A stretch of DNA of 9,541 bases from DASXTS01 sp036505275 (GTDB lineage Bacteria > Actinomycetota > Actinomycetes > Mycobacteriales > Pseudonocardiaceae). This document shows positions 1 to 7,435 of this stretch, piece by piece. Position numbers and translations under genes: made by a program. The notes below the pieces were generated by a model. That model was not told where the DNA came from, made no database searches, and saw nothing but the letters and a program-made list of their open reading frames with translations. Position 1 is the first letter of the stretch, and the number at the start of each line of letters is the position of its first letter. The stretch spans positions 1 through 9,541 of the forward strand of contig DASXTS010000079.1 of the NCBI GenBank assembly GCA_036505275.1, in the 5' to 3' direction.

Positions 1-1
1 G

Positions 2-1741
2 CTGCGGCGCCGGACCTTCGAGCAACAGGAGGACGTCAAGCAGGCGCTGGAACGGGTGCTGCGGCTGTCCGAAGCCCGGTTCCGCGAGGTGTTCACCGCG
101 TCCGCGGTCGGCACGGCGATCAGCGAGCTGGACGGCACGATGGTGCACGTCAACCCGGCGTTCGCCGAGATCCTCGGCTACTCCGAGGCCGAACTGGTCG
201 GCCGCGATCTGTTGGCCCTGTTCGTCCGGAGTGCAGGTGACCAGCTGCGGGTGGCCTACCAGGACGTGGTCAACGGCAATGTCGAGCGGTTCCGGCTTCA
301 GCGGCCCATGCGGCGCAAGGACGGCGACCAGGCGTGGGTCATCCTTGCGGTGTCCGCGCTGCGCGGCGAGCAGGGCGCGATCACCCACCACCTGACCATG
401 GTGGAGGACATCACCGATCTGCACCTGCTGCAGGAGCGACTGAACAACCAGGCGTTGCACGACGTGCTGACCGGGCTGCCCAACCGGCAGTCGTTTGCGC
501 TGCGGGTGGAGAGCACGCTCGGCCAGCTCGACCCGGCCGCCACCGTCACGCTGTACCAGCTCGACCTCGACGGCTTCTCCGTGATCAACGACGGGCTAGG
601 GCACGAGGTTGGCGACCGGCTACTTCAGCGGGTCGCCCAGCGTCTGCAGCTGGTGTTCGCCGAGGAGCACGCCCTGATCGCCCGGATCGCCAGCGACGAG
701 TTCGCGGTGCTGGTGGAGGACTCATCGGCCACCCCGGACGTGGCCACCCTGGCCGCGCGGATCAACGATGAGCTGTCTGAGCCCGCGTACCTGGATGAGG
801 TCGGCCTCGCGGTGACCGCGAGCATCGGCGTCGTGCAGCGGCCGGCCGGCGGCATCGCGCACACCGAGCTGTTGCGGCAGGCCGACGCCACGTTGCGCCG
901 GGCCAAGACCAACGGCCACCGCCAGTGGGCCCTCTTCGACGCGCCGCAGGACGCCATGGACCGCGAGCGGTACGCCACGGTCGCCGGCATGCCGGGCGCG
1001 CTGGAGAACGGCCAGTTCCGGCTGGAGTACCAGCCGCTGATGCGGCTGGCCGACCGGCGGGTGGTCGGCGTCGAGGCGCAGATCTGCTGGGACCACCCCG
1101 AGCACGGCGTCCTCGGCCACGAGCAGGTGATGGGGCTGGCCGAGCACACCGGGGTGGTGCTGCCGATCGGCGCGTGGCTGCTTGCTACGGCCTGCGCCGA
1201 GGCGATGCGGTGGCCAGCCGGCCAGGGCGGTGACCCGCCGGTGCTGTCGATCAACCTGGCCACCGCGCAGGCCAACGACCCCGACCTGGTCGCGACGGTG
1301 AACGACGTGCTCGCCTCGGTGGGGCTGCCGCCCGACCGGCTGCAGCTCGGGCTGCCGGTCCGCGCGCTGCTGTGCGAGGAGGGCGACGCCGAGGACAATC
1401 TGCAGGTGCTCGCCGACATGGGGGTGCGGACCTCGATCCACGACTTCGGCGGCGGGTGCTGCGGGCTGGTGTTCCTGGAGGACCTGCCGGTGCGGGCCGT
1501 GCGGATCGCCGGCTGGCTGGTGCAGCGGCTGGCCCAGCGACCCGAGTCGGTCGCCGCCCGCGCGCTGACCGGCCTCATGTCGATGGCGCACACCTTCGAC
1601 GTCACGGTGACCGTGCCCGGCCTGGCGACCGAGTCCGGTGCAGACTGGTGGCGCACCGCCGGCGCCGACGTGGCCTGCGGCGACTGGTTCGCCGCGCCCG
1701 GCTCGCCGGAGGCGATCACCAAGCTGCTGCTAGGCCTCTGA
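2..1741 (+). CDS. PAS-GGDEF-EAL protein with degenerate c-di-GMP domains (5' end outside window)
   Basis: The frame is open from base 2, so the N-terminus lies outside the window. Residues are numbered from the GTG at 56. A helical stretch leads into a PAS domain (about 5-120), then a GGDEF domain (about 134-295) and an EAL domain (about 305-561). GGDEF landmarks are present: LTGLPNR (138-144), DLDGF (170-174) and GHEVGD. The signature itself reads ASDEF (212-216), and no RxxD I-site precedes it. In the EAL domain, EAL is EAQ (340-342) and the Asn of the NL motif is kept (N400). The LEITES Glu is Gly432, DDFG is HDFG (462-465), the KID motif is RIA (483-485), and AEGVE reads PGLAT (521-525). 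By family knowledge these losses should abolish phosphodiesterase activity and probably cyclase activity. A role as a non-catalytic c-di-GMP or PAS-ligand sensor is inference. It converges on the GT2-GtrA gene. Confidence 0.9.
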   Translation: MRRRTFEQQEDVKQALERVLRLSEARFREVFTASAVGTAISELDGTMVHVNPAFAEILGYSEAELVGRDLLALFVRSAGDQLRVAYQDVVNGNVERFRLQRPMRRKDGDQAWVILAVSALRGEQGAITHHLTMVEDITDLHLLQERLNNQALHDVLTGLPNRQSFALRVESTLGQLDPAATVTLYQLDLDGFSVINDGLGHEVGDRLLQRVAQRLQLVFAEEHALIARIASDEFAVLVEDSSATPDVATLAARINDELSEPAYLDEVGLAVTASIGVVQRPAGGIAHTELLRQADATLRRAKTNGHRQWALFDAPQDAMDRERYATVAGMPGALENGQFRLEYQPLMRLADRRVVGVEAQICWDHPEHGVLGHEQVMGLAEHTGVVLPIGAWLLATACAEAMRWPAGQGGDPPVLSINLATAQANDPDLVATVNDVLASVGLPPDRLQLGLPVRALLCEEGDAEDNLQVLADMGVRTSIHDFGGGCCGLVFLEDLPVRAVRIAGWLVQRLAQRPESVAARALTGLMSMAHTFDVTVTVPGLATESGADWWRTAGADVACGDWFAAPGSPEAITKLLLGL

Positions 1742-1743
1742 GC

Positions 1744-1760
1744 CCCGGCAGTGCACCGGG
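1744..1760. terminator. possible bidirectional hairpin between convergent stops
   Basis: Only 19 bp separate the two convergent stop codons (TGA 1739-1741 and the minus-strand TGA at 1763-1761). They hold an inverted repeat: CCCGG (1744-1748), a 7-nt loop, then CCGGG (1756-1760). No T-tract follows on either side, so this is a weak terminator candidate, reported mainly because of its position. Confidence 0.3.
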
Positions 1761-2984
1761 TCAGGCCGCGTGGAACACCCAGCGGCGCAGCAGCAGGAAC
1801 CGGGCGAGGGTGGCGGCCAGGTTGGCGGCCAGCAGTACGCCGAGCTCCAGCGGCCGGGCCGGCGTGCTGGTCAGCGCGTGCAGCCCGGCCAGCGCGCCAC
1901 TGGTCAGCGCGAGGCAGGCGAGGAACACGGCCAGGCCCTGCAGGTGGTGGCGGGCCGCGTGCCGCCACCCGGTGACGCCGAAGGTCATCCGCCGGTTGGC
2001 CGCGGTGTTGCCAATGGCGGTGACGATCAGAGCGACCAGGTTCGCCGCCTGCGCGCCGGCGCCGGTGCCCCGCAGCCCGAGGTAGAGGCCCAGGTAGGCC
2101 AGCGTGCTGAGGACGCCGACCGCGCCGAACCTGGCGAGCTGGCCGGCCAGCCCGCGCGGCTGGCGGCCCAGCTCCGCGCGCAGTTGCGCCACCGGCAGCC
2201 GGCCGGTGGCCAGCCCGGTCGCCAGCCGGGCGATGCCGCGCAGGTCGGCCAGCGCGGTGGCCACGATGTCGACGCGGCTGTCCGGGTCGTCGACCCAGTC
2301 CACCGGCACCTCGTGGATGCGCAGCCCGGACCGCTGGGCCAGCACCAGCAGCTCGGTGTCGAAGAACCAGCCGGTGTCGCGCACCAGCGGCAGCAGCCGG
2401 CGGGCCACGTCGGCGCGGATGGCCTTGAGGCCGCACTGTGCGTCGGAGAACCGGGCGGCCAGGGCGCCGCGCAGCAGGAGGTTGTAGCCGCGCGAGATGA
2501 CCTCCCGCTTCATGCCGCGGACGACCCGAGAACCGCGGGCCAGCCGGCTGCCGATCGCAAGGTCCGAGTGCCCTGAGACCAGCGGCGCGACCAGCGGCAG
2601 CAGTGCCGCGAGGTCGGAGGACAGGTCAACGTCCATGTAGGCGAGCACCGTGGCGTCCGAGCCGGACCAGACCGCACTCAGCGCTCCGCCACGACCCTTC
2701 TGAGTCAGGTGCACGGCGCGTACTTCGGCCAGTTCGTCGGCCAGCGCGCCGGCGATCGCCAGGGTGGTGTCGGTGCTCGCGTTGTCCGCGATCGTGATCC
2801 GGAACGAGTACGGGAATGTGCCGCTCAGGTAGGCGTGCAGTTTGCGCACGCACGGCTCCAGGTCCCTCTCCTCGTTGTGCACCGGGACGACCACGTCCAG
2901 CACCGGCGCGGTGCTGAGTTGGTGCGTGGCGGGCGCCGCGTCGGTGGGCCGGGTCGCCGTGCTCATCGGCAGGGTCGCTGTCAT
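1761..2984 (-). CDS. bifunctional GT2 glycosyltransferase / GtrA-like membrane protein
   Basis: A 407-aa protein if read from the ATG at 2984. The N-terminal GT-A domain (about 28-250) has VVPVHNE (32-38), an ADNAS motif, a DVD metal/nucleotide-sugar motif (118-120), GSR, and QCGLK (183-187), the pattern of dolichyl/polyprenyl-phosphate sugar synthases. The C-terminus (about 283-405) has the GtrA pattern of roughly four membrane segments, with GNTAANRRMTFG (325-336) and a final RRWVF. The family makes polyprenyl-phosphate-linked sugars and is thought to help flip or use them. The sugar here is unknown. The frame also opens at an ATG at 3062 that overlaps the mannosyltransferase stop (ATGA), adding 26 residues. 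I prefer 2984: the extension is low-complexity and encodes a repeat array that sits 21 bp before 2984. The upstream gene probably uses its lipid-linked sugar. Confidence 0.9.
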   Translation of the reverse strand: MTATLPMSTATRPTDAAPATHQLSTAPVLDVVVPVHNEERDLEPCVRKLHAYLSGTFPYSFRITIADNASTDTTLAIAGALADELAEVRAVHLTQKGRGGALSAVWSGSDATVLAYMDVDLSSDLAALLPLVAPLVSGHSDLAIGSRLARGSRVVRGMKREVISRGYNLLLRGALAARFSDAQCGLKAIRADVARRLLPLVRDTGWFFDTELLVLAQRSGLRIHEVPVDWVDDPDSRVDIVATALADLRGIARLATGLATGRLPVAQLRAELGRQPRGLAGQLARFGAVGVLSTLAYLGLYLGLRGTGAGAQAANLVALIVTAIGNTAANRRMTFGVTGWRHAARHHLQGLAVFLACLALTSGALAGLHALTSTPARPLELGVLLAANLAATLARFLLLRRWVFHAA

Positions 2985-2990
2985 GCCATC

Positions 2991-2996
2991 ACGGTC
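2991..2996 (-). promoter_or_regulatory. candidate -10 hexamer of the GT2-GtrA promoter
   Basis: GACCGT on the minus strand lies 9 bp from the edge of the repeat array and 6 bp before the ATG at 2984. It fits only nAnnnT, so alone it would be weak. Support comes from the same placement at the other two arrays. It implies a leaderless or nearly leaderless transcript. Confidence 0.35.
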
Positions 2997-3005
2997 CGGT
3001 CCGGC

Positions 3006-3049
3006 ACTGTGGGGTCGGTGTGCCGTGGCTGTGCCCCGGCTATGAACCC
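3006..3049 (-). promoter_or_regulatory. four 11-bp direct repeats, PhoP-type operator upstream of GT2-GtrA
   Basis: Four contiguous 11-bp units begin at 3006, 3017, 3028 and 3039 (+ strand), with cores ACTGTG, GGTGTG, GCTGTG and GCTATG. Read on the gene's strand this is TCATAGC, GCACAGC, GCACACC and CCACAGT, each separated by 4 bp. The layout matches the TCACAGC-N4 repeat known for mycobacterial PhoP. It lies 21 bp before the ATG at 2984, starting just inside the end of the mannosyltransferase gene, so it could give the GT2 gene its own promoter within an operon. Confidence 0.7.
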
Positions 3050-3058
3050 TCGTGATGG

Positions 3059-5110
3059 TCATGACGTGAGGTCGTAGACGGTGATGCCGCCGACCGTGCG
3101 CCCGGTGAAGTTGGCGGCCACCCACTGCGCGATCTGCTGCGACTCGTTGCTGCCGCCGGCGGCCCGCATGCCCATCCCGCCGGCGATGAAGTAGTGGATC
3201 TTGCCGTCGGCGACCAGCCGCTGGAACTGCGCGAGCGTCGGGGACGGGTCGCTGCCGTTGAAGCCGCCGATCGCCATCACCGGGTCGCCGCTGGCCAGCT
3301 GGTAGCCGGCCGCGGTGTTGGCTCCCACGGTCGCGGCCACCCAGGTGTAGGAGTCGGCGCCGTCCGTCAGCAGGCTGACCAGCTCGGCCGGCGGCGTGGC
3401 GGCGCCCAGCAGCCCGCCCATGCCGCCCGGCCGGCTACCCGCACCGTCCGTGCCGGCCGTGCCGTCCGCGCCGGCCGTGCCGGGTTGCCCGCCGGTGCCG
3501 CCGGTGCCGTCGAGCTGGCCGCTGCCGGGCGGTAGGCCCGGTGCGGCGAACCCCGTGCCGTTGGGCGGCGCCCCGGCCGGCGGCGCGCCACCGCCGAAAC
3601 CACCCGCGGGCGGACCGCCGGCGAATCCGTCGCGGCCATTCGGCCCACCGGGTCCGCCGGGTCCACCGGGTCCACCGGGTCCACCGCCCAGCACGGCAGG
3701 TCCCGCCGACGGGATGGCGCCGGCGTGCGCCGTCGCGGCCGTATCGACCGCGTATGCCGCCGGTCCGGCCAGCGCCCCGATCAGTCCAACCATCGCCACC
3801 ACGGTGGCCACCCGCCGCCGCAGCACGCCGGCCAGCATCAGCACAGCCGCCGCGCCGAGCCCGACCACCAGCACCGCGGTCCGCAGCCAGGGCAGCCAGT
3901 CGGGGCTGCGGTCGAGCAGTACGGCCGACCACAGCGCGGTGCCGGCGAGCACGGCGGCCAGCACCGCGGCGGTCAGCGGGTTGCTGCGCCGGCGCCACAG
4001 CATTGCCGACCCGACGCCGACCAGCGCGCCGACCGGCGGCGCAAGCGCCACCGTGTAGTACGCGTGGAAGATTCCCTGCATGAAGCTGAACACGAGGCCG
4101 GTGATCAGCAGCCAGCCGCCCCAGAGCACCAGCGCGGCCCTGGTGCGGTCGGTGCGCGGGGCCCGCGCGGTGATCACCAGTCCGGCCGCGAGCAGAACCA
4201 GCGCGGCCGGCAGCAGCCAGCCGATCTGCCCGCCGATCTCCGCGCCGAGCAGCCTGGTCCAGCCGGTGAGGCCCCAGCCCCGGCCGCCGCCGACGCTGCC
4301 GGTCTCCTCGCCGGTCAGCCGGCCGAGGCCGTTGTAGCCGATGGTCAGCTCCAGCACGCTGTTGTGTTGCGACCCGCCGATGTACGGCCGGTAGGCCGCC
4401 GGGATCAGCTCGACGATCGCCACCCACCACGCCGCCGCACCCACCATGGCAACCGTGGCCACCCCGAGCTGGCCGAGGCGGCGGCGCACGGTGGTCGGCG
4501 CGGCGAGCAGGTACACCGCGCCGAACGCCGGCAGCACCAGCAGCGCCTGCAGCATCTTCGTCAGGAACGCGAACCCGACCAGCGCGCCAGCGAGCACAAG
4601 CCACCGGGTGCCGGCCCGTTCCAGCGCCCGGACCATCGCGTACGCCGCCCCGACGAGCAGCAGCACCAGCAAGGCGTCCGGGTTGTTGAACCGGAACATG
4701 AGCGCGGCCACCGGCGTCAGCGCCATCGTCGCGCCGGCCACCAGGGCCGGACCGTGGCCGAACCACCGCCGGACCGTGACATACAGCAGCCCCACCGAGG
4801 CCACCCCGGCCAGCGCCTCCGGCACCAGAATGCTCCACGAGCTCAGCCCGAAGATCCGCACCGACAGCGCCATCAGCCAGATCGAACCGGGTGTCTTGTC
4901 CACCGTGATCGAGTTGGCGGCGTCGCTGGAGCCGAAGAACAGCGCCTTCCAGCTCTGCGAGCCGGCCTGAGCGGCGGCGGAGTAGTACGCATTGGCCCAG
5001 CCGGAGGCGCCGAGATCCCACAGGTACAGGGCCGCCGTACCGATCAACAGGCCGGCCAGTCCGACCCTGGCCCAGCGCGGGTTGGGCGCGGGCGCCGTGA
5101 TGGACGTCAT
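3059..5110 (-). CDS. GT39 / YkcB-type polytopic mannosyltransferase with Gly-Pro-rich loop
   Basis: A 683-aa integral membrane GT-C enzyme from the ATG at 5110. The N-terminal half has the family pattern: WANAYYSAAAQAG (38-50), SWKALFFGSSD (53-63), TVDKTP (69-74; TVDKPP is usual), RFNNPD (140-145), LTKMLQ (183-188) and GYNGLGRLTG (258-267). About ten or more hydrophobic segments follow to residue 460. Residues about 470-570 are a Gly/Pro/Ala-rich low-complexity loop, then a soluble C-terminal domain (SYTWVAATVGANTAAGYQ, MAIGGFNGSD, IHYFIAGG) as in YkcA/B-like proteins. Such enzymes are predicted to transfer a sugar from a polyprenyl-phosphate donor outside the membrane; the acceptor is unknown. 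The frame is open 84 codons further upstream, but that part covers the operator and lacks family features. Its TGA overlaps an ATG of the GT2-GtrA frame. The GT2 partner likely supplies the donor. Confidence 0.9.
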   Translation of the reverse strand: MTSITAPAPNPRWARVGLAGLLIGTAALYLWDLGASGWANAYYSAAAQAGSQSWKALFFGSSDAANSITVDKTPGSIWLMALSVRIFGLSSWSILVPEALAGVASVGLLYVTVRRWFGHGPALVAGATMALTPVAALMFRFNNPDALLVLLLVGAAYAMVRALERAGTRWLVLAGALVGFAFLTKMLQALLVLPAFGAVYLLAAPTTVRRRLGQLGVATVAMVGAAAWWVAIVELIPAAYRPYIGGSQHNSVLELTIGYNGLGRLTGEETGSVGGGRGWGLTGWTRLLGAEIGGQIGWLLPAALVLLAAGLVITARAPRTDRTRAALVLWGGWLLITGLVFSFMQGIFHAYYTVALAPPVGALVGVGSAMLWRRRSNPLTAAVLAAVLAGTALWSAVLLDRSPDWLPWLRTAVLVVGLGAAAVLMLAGVLRRRVATVVAMVGLIGALAGPAAYAVDTAATAHAGAIPSAGPAVLGGGPGGPGGPGGPGGPNGRDGFAGGPPAGGFGGGAPPAGAPPNGTGFAAPGLPPGSGQLDGTGGTGGQPGTAGADGTAGTDGAGSRPGGMGGLLGAATPPAELVSLLTDGADSYTWVAATVGANTAAGYQLASGDPVMAIGGFNGSDPSPTLAQFQRLVADGKIHYFIAGGMGMRAAGGSNESQQIAQWVAANFTGRTVGGITVYDLTS
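3645..3689 (-). repeat. 9-bp tandem repeat encoding GGP units
   Basis: A unit of the form CCACCGGGT (+ strand) is repeated about four and a half times, with one A-to-G variant in the second copy. On the minus strand it encodes consecutive Gly-Gly-Pro units at the start of the mannosyltransferase's low-complexity loop. Being in-frame and near-perfect, it could vary in copy number by slippage without breaking the gene. Confidence 0.85.
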
Positions 5111-5117
5111 GCCGTTG

Positions 5118-5123
5118 AGCCTG
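5118..5123 (-). promoter_or_regulatory. candidate -10 hexamer of the mannosyltransferase promoter
   Basis: CAGGCT on the minus strand is 9 bp from the array edge and 7 bp before the ATG at 5110. It agrees with TANNNT only at the A and the last T. Its value is the shared position with the response-regulator and GT2 promoters. It would put the transcription start at or next to the ATG. Confidence 0.35.
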
Positions 5124-5132
5124 TTGGTAGGC

Positions 5133-5176
5133 GCTGTGCCTTGGTTGTGGCGCCGCTGTGTGGTGGCTGTGAGCGA
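5133..5176 (-). promoter_or_regulatory. four 11-bp direct repeats, PhoP-type operator upstream of mannosyltransferase
   Basis: Contiguous units start at 5133, 5144, 5155 and 5166 (+ strand), with cores GCTGTG, GTTGTG, GCTGTG and GCTGTG. On the gene's strand the distal unit reads TCACAGC, an exact match to the known PhoP half-site, and the spacers are 4 bp. The array ends exactly 22 bp before the ATG at 5110. No start codon with a good ribosome-binding site lies between it and 5110. The array is inside the open upstream frame, so a longer start would translate the operator. Confidence 0.75.
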
Positions 5177-5244
5177 AGCCGCCTGCCATCCACTTTGGCC
5201 GGATTTGTGCGCCGTACTCATGGTGGGGTGGGGCGCCACGCGGC

Positions 5245-5790
5245 GATTGTGCGGGGTCGCTTTCTCGCCGCCGAACACGGCTATCCAAGCTTGCGCGAAT
5301 TCCTGCGGGACGTGCTGTGCCTCAGCCGCGGGGAGGCGAACCGGCGGATCGGGCACGCGCACGCGATAGCCGACGTCGAGCTGGCCTCGGATGACCCCAG
5401 CGCCGAGGGTGGGTCCCGACCCGCGGACCAGCGCCGAGCGGCATCGGGATGCCCTGGTCGAGATCCTGCGCCTGGCCGGCCGATTCTGGTGGCCTGCCTG
5501 GTGAGGCGGGGGAGAAGCCGCAGGTGCTGGTCACCGTGCCGCTGCAGACCCTGCGCGCCGGCCTGGGCACCGCGCTATTGGATGGCGCCGGCCTCTTGGA
5601 TGCCGCCTCGGCCCGCCGAATTTCCTGTGACTGCAGGTTCATTCCGGCGGTCTTGGGTCCAATTCCGAGCCGTTGGATATTGGTCGAAGCAGCTACACCG
5701 TGTCCACCGCGTTGCGCCGCGTGCTGATCATCCGGGACGGTGGCTGCGCGTTCCCGGGGTGTGATCGTCCGCATCGCTGGGGCATCGCTG
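5245..5790 (+). pseudogene. decayed DUF222 / HNH-endonuclease (13E12-type) remnant
   Basis: Pieces of one protein family run in order but in three frames. Frame 2 (about 5249-5400) encodes RFLAAEHGYPSLREFLRDVL and SRGEANRRI, typical of DUF222. Frame 3 (about 5433-5485) encodes AERHRDALVEILRLAGR. Frame 1 (about 5505-5655) encodes KPQVLVTVPLQTLR and ISCDCRFIPAVLG. Frame 3 (about 5658-5785) encodes SNSEPLDIGRSSYTVSTALR and DGGCAFPGCDRPHRW. The last shift is explained by loss of one G in the run at 5655-5657. Homology stops right after CDRPHRW, where the family continues with Cys-Asp-Ala-His-His, so the HNH catalytic core is missing. There is no intact start. These genes are abundant multicopy elements in actinobacteria. 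The remnant lies antisense between the kinase and the mannosyltransferase and may have been inserted into an older four-gene block. Confidence 0.8.
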
Positions 5791-5986
5791 GTGTCATGGG
5801 CACTCATTCGGAGTGGAGTGTGCCATTGTCAACGGGCACGCCGAATTACCCGCCCATCTATCTTGACTCCTTAAGAAAACCGGAACGAAATATGGTGCGC
5901 TCGGGCGCGGCCTAACCAACCAGAGGGCCGCGAACCCGAGGGCGCCGGAACTGCAGGGACCGGCTCCGCGCAATCCCGCGGCGCCG
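5791..5986. other. non-coding junction, partly AT-richer
   Basis: After the truncated HNH remnant, about 5795-5900 is clearly less GC-rich than the rest of the window and shows no coding pattern. It contains an imperfect inverted repeat around 5799-5820 (GGCACTC facing GAGTGTGCC) and sequences such as TTGACT at 5863-5868. I see no transposase, attachment site or RNA gene. It may be the scar of the event that truncated the pseudogene. The remaining part, to the kinase stop at 5987, is GC-rich and holds only a hairpin candidate. Confidence 0.4.
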
Positions 5987-5996
5987 CTACGGAGCC
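5962..5996 (-). terminator. possible hairpin terminator at the end of the histidine kinase gene
   Basis: CGGAGCC (5990-5996) pairs with GGCTCCG (5962-5968) across a 21-nt interval that itself contains the palindrome GCGGCGCCGC (5979-5988). The structure spans the kinase stop codon TAG (5989-5987). There is no T-tract, as is common in GC-rich actinobacterial terminators, so it is only a candidate end for the two-component transcript. Confidence 0.35.
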
Positions 5997-7435
5997 AGCG
6001 GCAGGTGGACGGTGAACGCGGTACGACCGGGCTCGCTGTCGGCCGCCACGCTGCCACCGTGGGCATGCACGACGGCGGACACGATGGCCAGTCCGAGGCC
6101 GGTGCTGCCGGCGGTGCGGGAGCGTGAGGTGTCGCCGCGGACGAAACGGTCGAAGATCTCGGGGAGGAGGTCGCGGGGTATGCCAGGACCGTTGTCGGTG
6201 ACCGTCAGCACGGCGTGCGGGTTCTCGGCCCGCAGCCGCACCAGGACCGTCGTGCCGGCGGGGGTGTGGGTGCGGGCGTTGGTCAGCAGATTGCCGAGCA
6301 CGTGGTGCAGTTGCGCCCCGTCGCCGGCGACCACGACGGACTCCTCGGGCAGGTCGAGCTGCCAGCGGTGCTGGGGGCCGGCGACGTGGGCGTCCGAGGC
6401 GGCGTCCACCACAAGGCGGGACAGGTCGACCGGGCCGTTGGTCAGGGGACGGGCTCCGGAGGTCTCGACGGCGTCGAGCCGAGCGAGCAGCAGCAGGTCG
6501 TCCACCAGGGTCGTCATCCGGGCGGTCTCCGACTCCACCCGCTGCAGCGCGTAGGCGACGTCGGCCGGCACAGCACCGCGGTCGCGGCGGGTGAGCTCGG
6601 CGTAGCCGCGGATCGCGGCAAGCGGGGTGCGCAGCTCGTGGCTCGCGTCCGCGACGAACTGCCGTACCCGCGTCTCGCTGGCCTGCCGGGCGGCCAGCGC
6701 GGCGTCGACATGGCCGAGCATCCGGTTGAGCGCGTTGCCGACCTTGCCCACCTCGGTGCGCGGGTCGGTGTCCGGGTCCGGTACCCGAACCGACAGCGCG
6801 ACCTCGCCGCGGTCCAGCGGCAGCTCCGCGACCCGCGATGCTGTGTCCGCCACGCGGTGCAGCGGCCGCAGCGTGATCCGCACGATCAGCGCCCCTGCGG
6901 CGCCGGTCAGCACCAGCCCGACCAGCGCGACGCCGACCAGCCACACGCCGAGCCGGAGCATGGTCGATTCGACCTCGGCCAGCGGCAGGCCGGCGATCGA
7001 AACGTCCCCACGGGGGTTGGTCGCTGCGAGCACCCGGTAGCGGCCGAGCTGACCGAGGTCGACCGTCTGTGGCACGCCCAGCGGCACCGACAGCAGCACC
7101 TTCACGTCGTCGGCCGGAACCCACTGCGGCTCTGGCGGCGAGCCGCCGAGGTAGCGCGCCTGCGCGATGCTGCCGTTCACGACCAGCACGCTGAGCGTGC
7201 CGACCTCCGTACCGGGGGCGTCCAGATCGGGCGGCGGCCCGTTCGGTTGGCGCCCGCGAGGTGGCGGATCGGCCAGCCGCCCGCTGGCCGAGGTCAGCCG
7301 GTTGTCCAGCTGACCGATCAGGGAACCCCGCAGCGCCAGCTCCGTGAACACCCCGATCAGCGCGAAGATCACCACCAGGAGCACGAGCAGCTCGACGAGC
7401 AGCCGCGTCCGCAGCGACAGCGCCCGCATTCTCAC
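5987..7435 (-). CDS. sensor histidine kinase (HAMP, HisKA, HATPase)
   Basis: A 482-aa membrane kinase and likely partner of the regulator encoded just before it. TM1 is at about 11-33. A periplasmic-side sensor region (about 35-160) includes a Pro-rich stretch (57-74). TM2 is at about 163-186 and HAMP at about 187-245. The H-box is ASHELRTPL with phosphoacceptor His266. The N-box NLLTNARTH (382-390), G1 DNGPGIP (414-420), F-box FDRF (428-431) and G2 GSTGLGLAI (443-451) are all present, so it looks fully active. The sensor region has no recognised ligand domain, so the stimulus is unknown. The start GTG (7435-7433) overlaps the regulator's TGA as GTGA, indicating translational coupling. An ATG two codons in (7429) is the alternative. 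It has no repeat array of its own, consistent with transcription from the regulator's promoter. Confidence 0.92.
   Translation of the reverse strand: MRMRALSLRTRLLVELLVLLVVIFALIGVFTELALRGSLIGQLDNRLTSASGRLADPPPRGRQPNGPPPDLDAPGTEVGTLSVLVVNGSIAQARYLGGSPPEPQWVPADDVKVLLSVPLGVPQTVDLGQLGRYRVLAATNPRGDVSIAGLPLAEVESTMLRLGVWLVGVALVGLVLTGAAGALIVRITLRPLHRVADTASRVAELPLDRGEVALSVRVPDPDTDPRTEVGKVGNALNRMLGHVDAALAARQASETRVRQFVADASHELRTPLAAIRGYAELTRRDRGAVPADVAYALQRVESETARMTTLVDDLLLLARLDAVETSGARPLTNGPVDLSRLVVDAASDAHVAGPQHRWQLDLPEESVVVAGDGAQLHHVLGNLLTNARTHTPAGTTVLVRLRAENPHAVLTVTDNGPGIPRDLLPEIFDRFVRGDTSRSRTAGSTGLGLAIVSAVVHAHGGSVAADSEPGRTAFTVHLPLAP

Noticed and set aside
625..2436. Long minus-strand open frame (603 aa) opposite the PAS-GGDEF-EAL gene and across the GT2-GtrA gene
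   Set aside because: It has Arg/Pro/Ala-rich shadow composition, no domain, and overlaps two well-supported genes; high GC removes stops in such frames.
3645..3689. 9-bp repeat as a regulatory or mobile repeat
   Set aside because: It is in frame and encodes GGP units of a low-complexity protein loop, so coding explains it.
3435..5288. Second long minus-strand frame (617 aa) over the mannosyltransferase
   Set aside because: A shadow of the real frame; Arg/Gly-rich with no hydrophobic segments or motifs.
3725..5764. Long plus-strand open frame (679 aa) opposite the mannosyltransferase
   Set aside because: Most of it is antisense shadow rich in Arg, Gln and His. Only its last part (about 5249-5400) carries real DUF222 signal, and that is listed as a pseudogene fragment.
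5863..5894. TTGACT (5863-5868) with downstream AT-rich hexamers as a plus-strand promoter
   Set aside because: At 17-bp spacing the -10 would be CGAAAT, a poor match, and no plausible plus-strand gene follows before the kinase gene.
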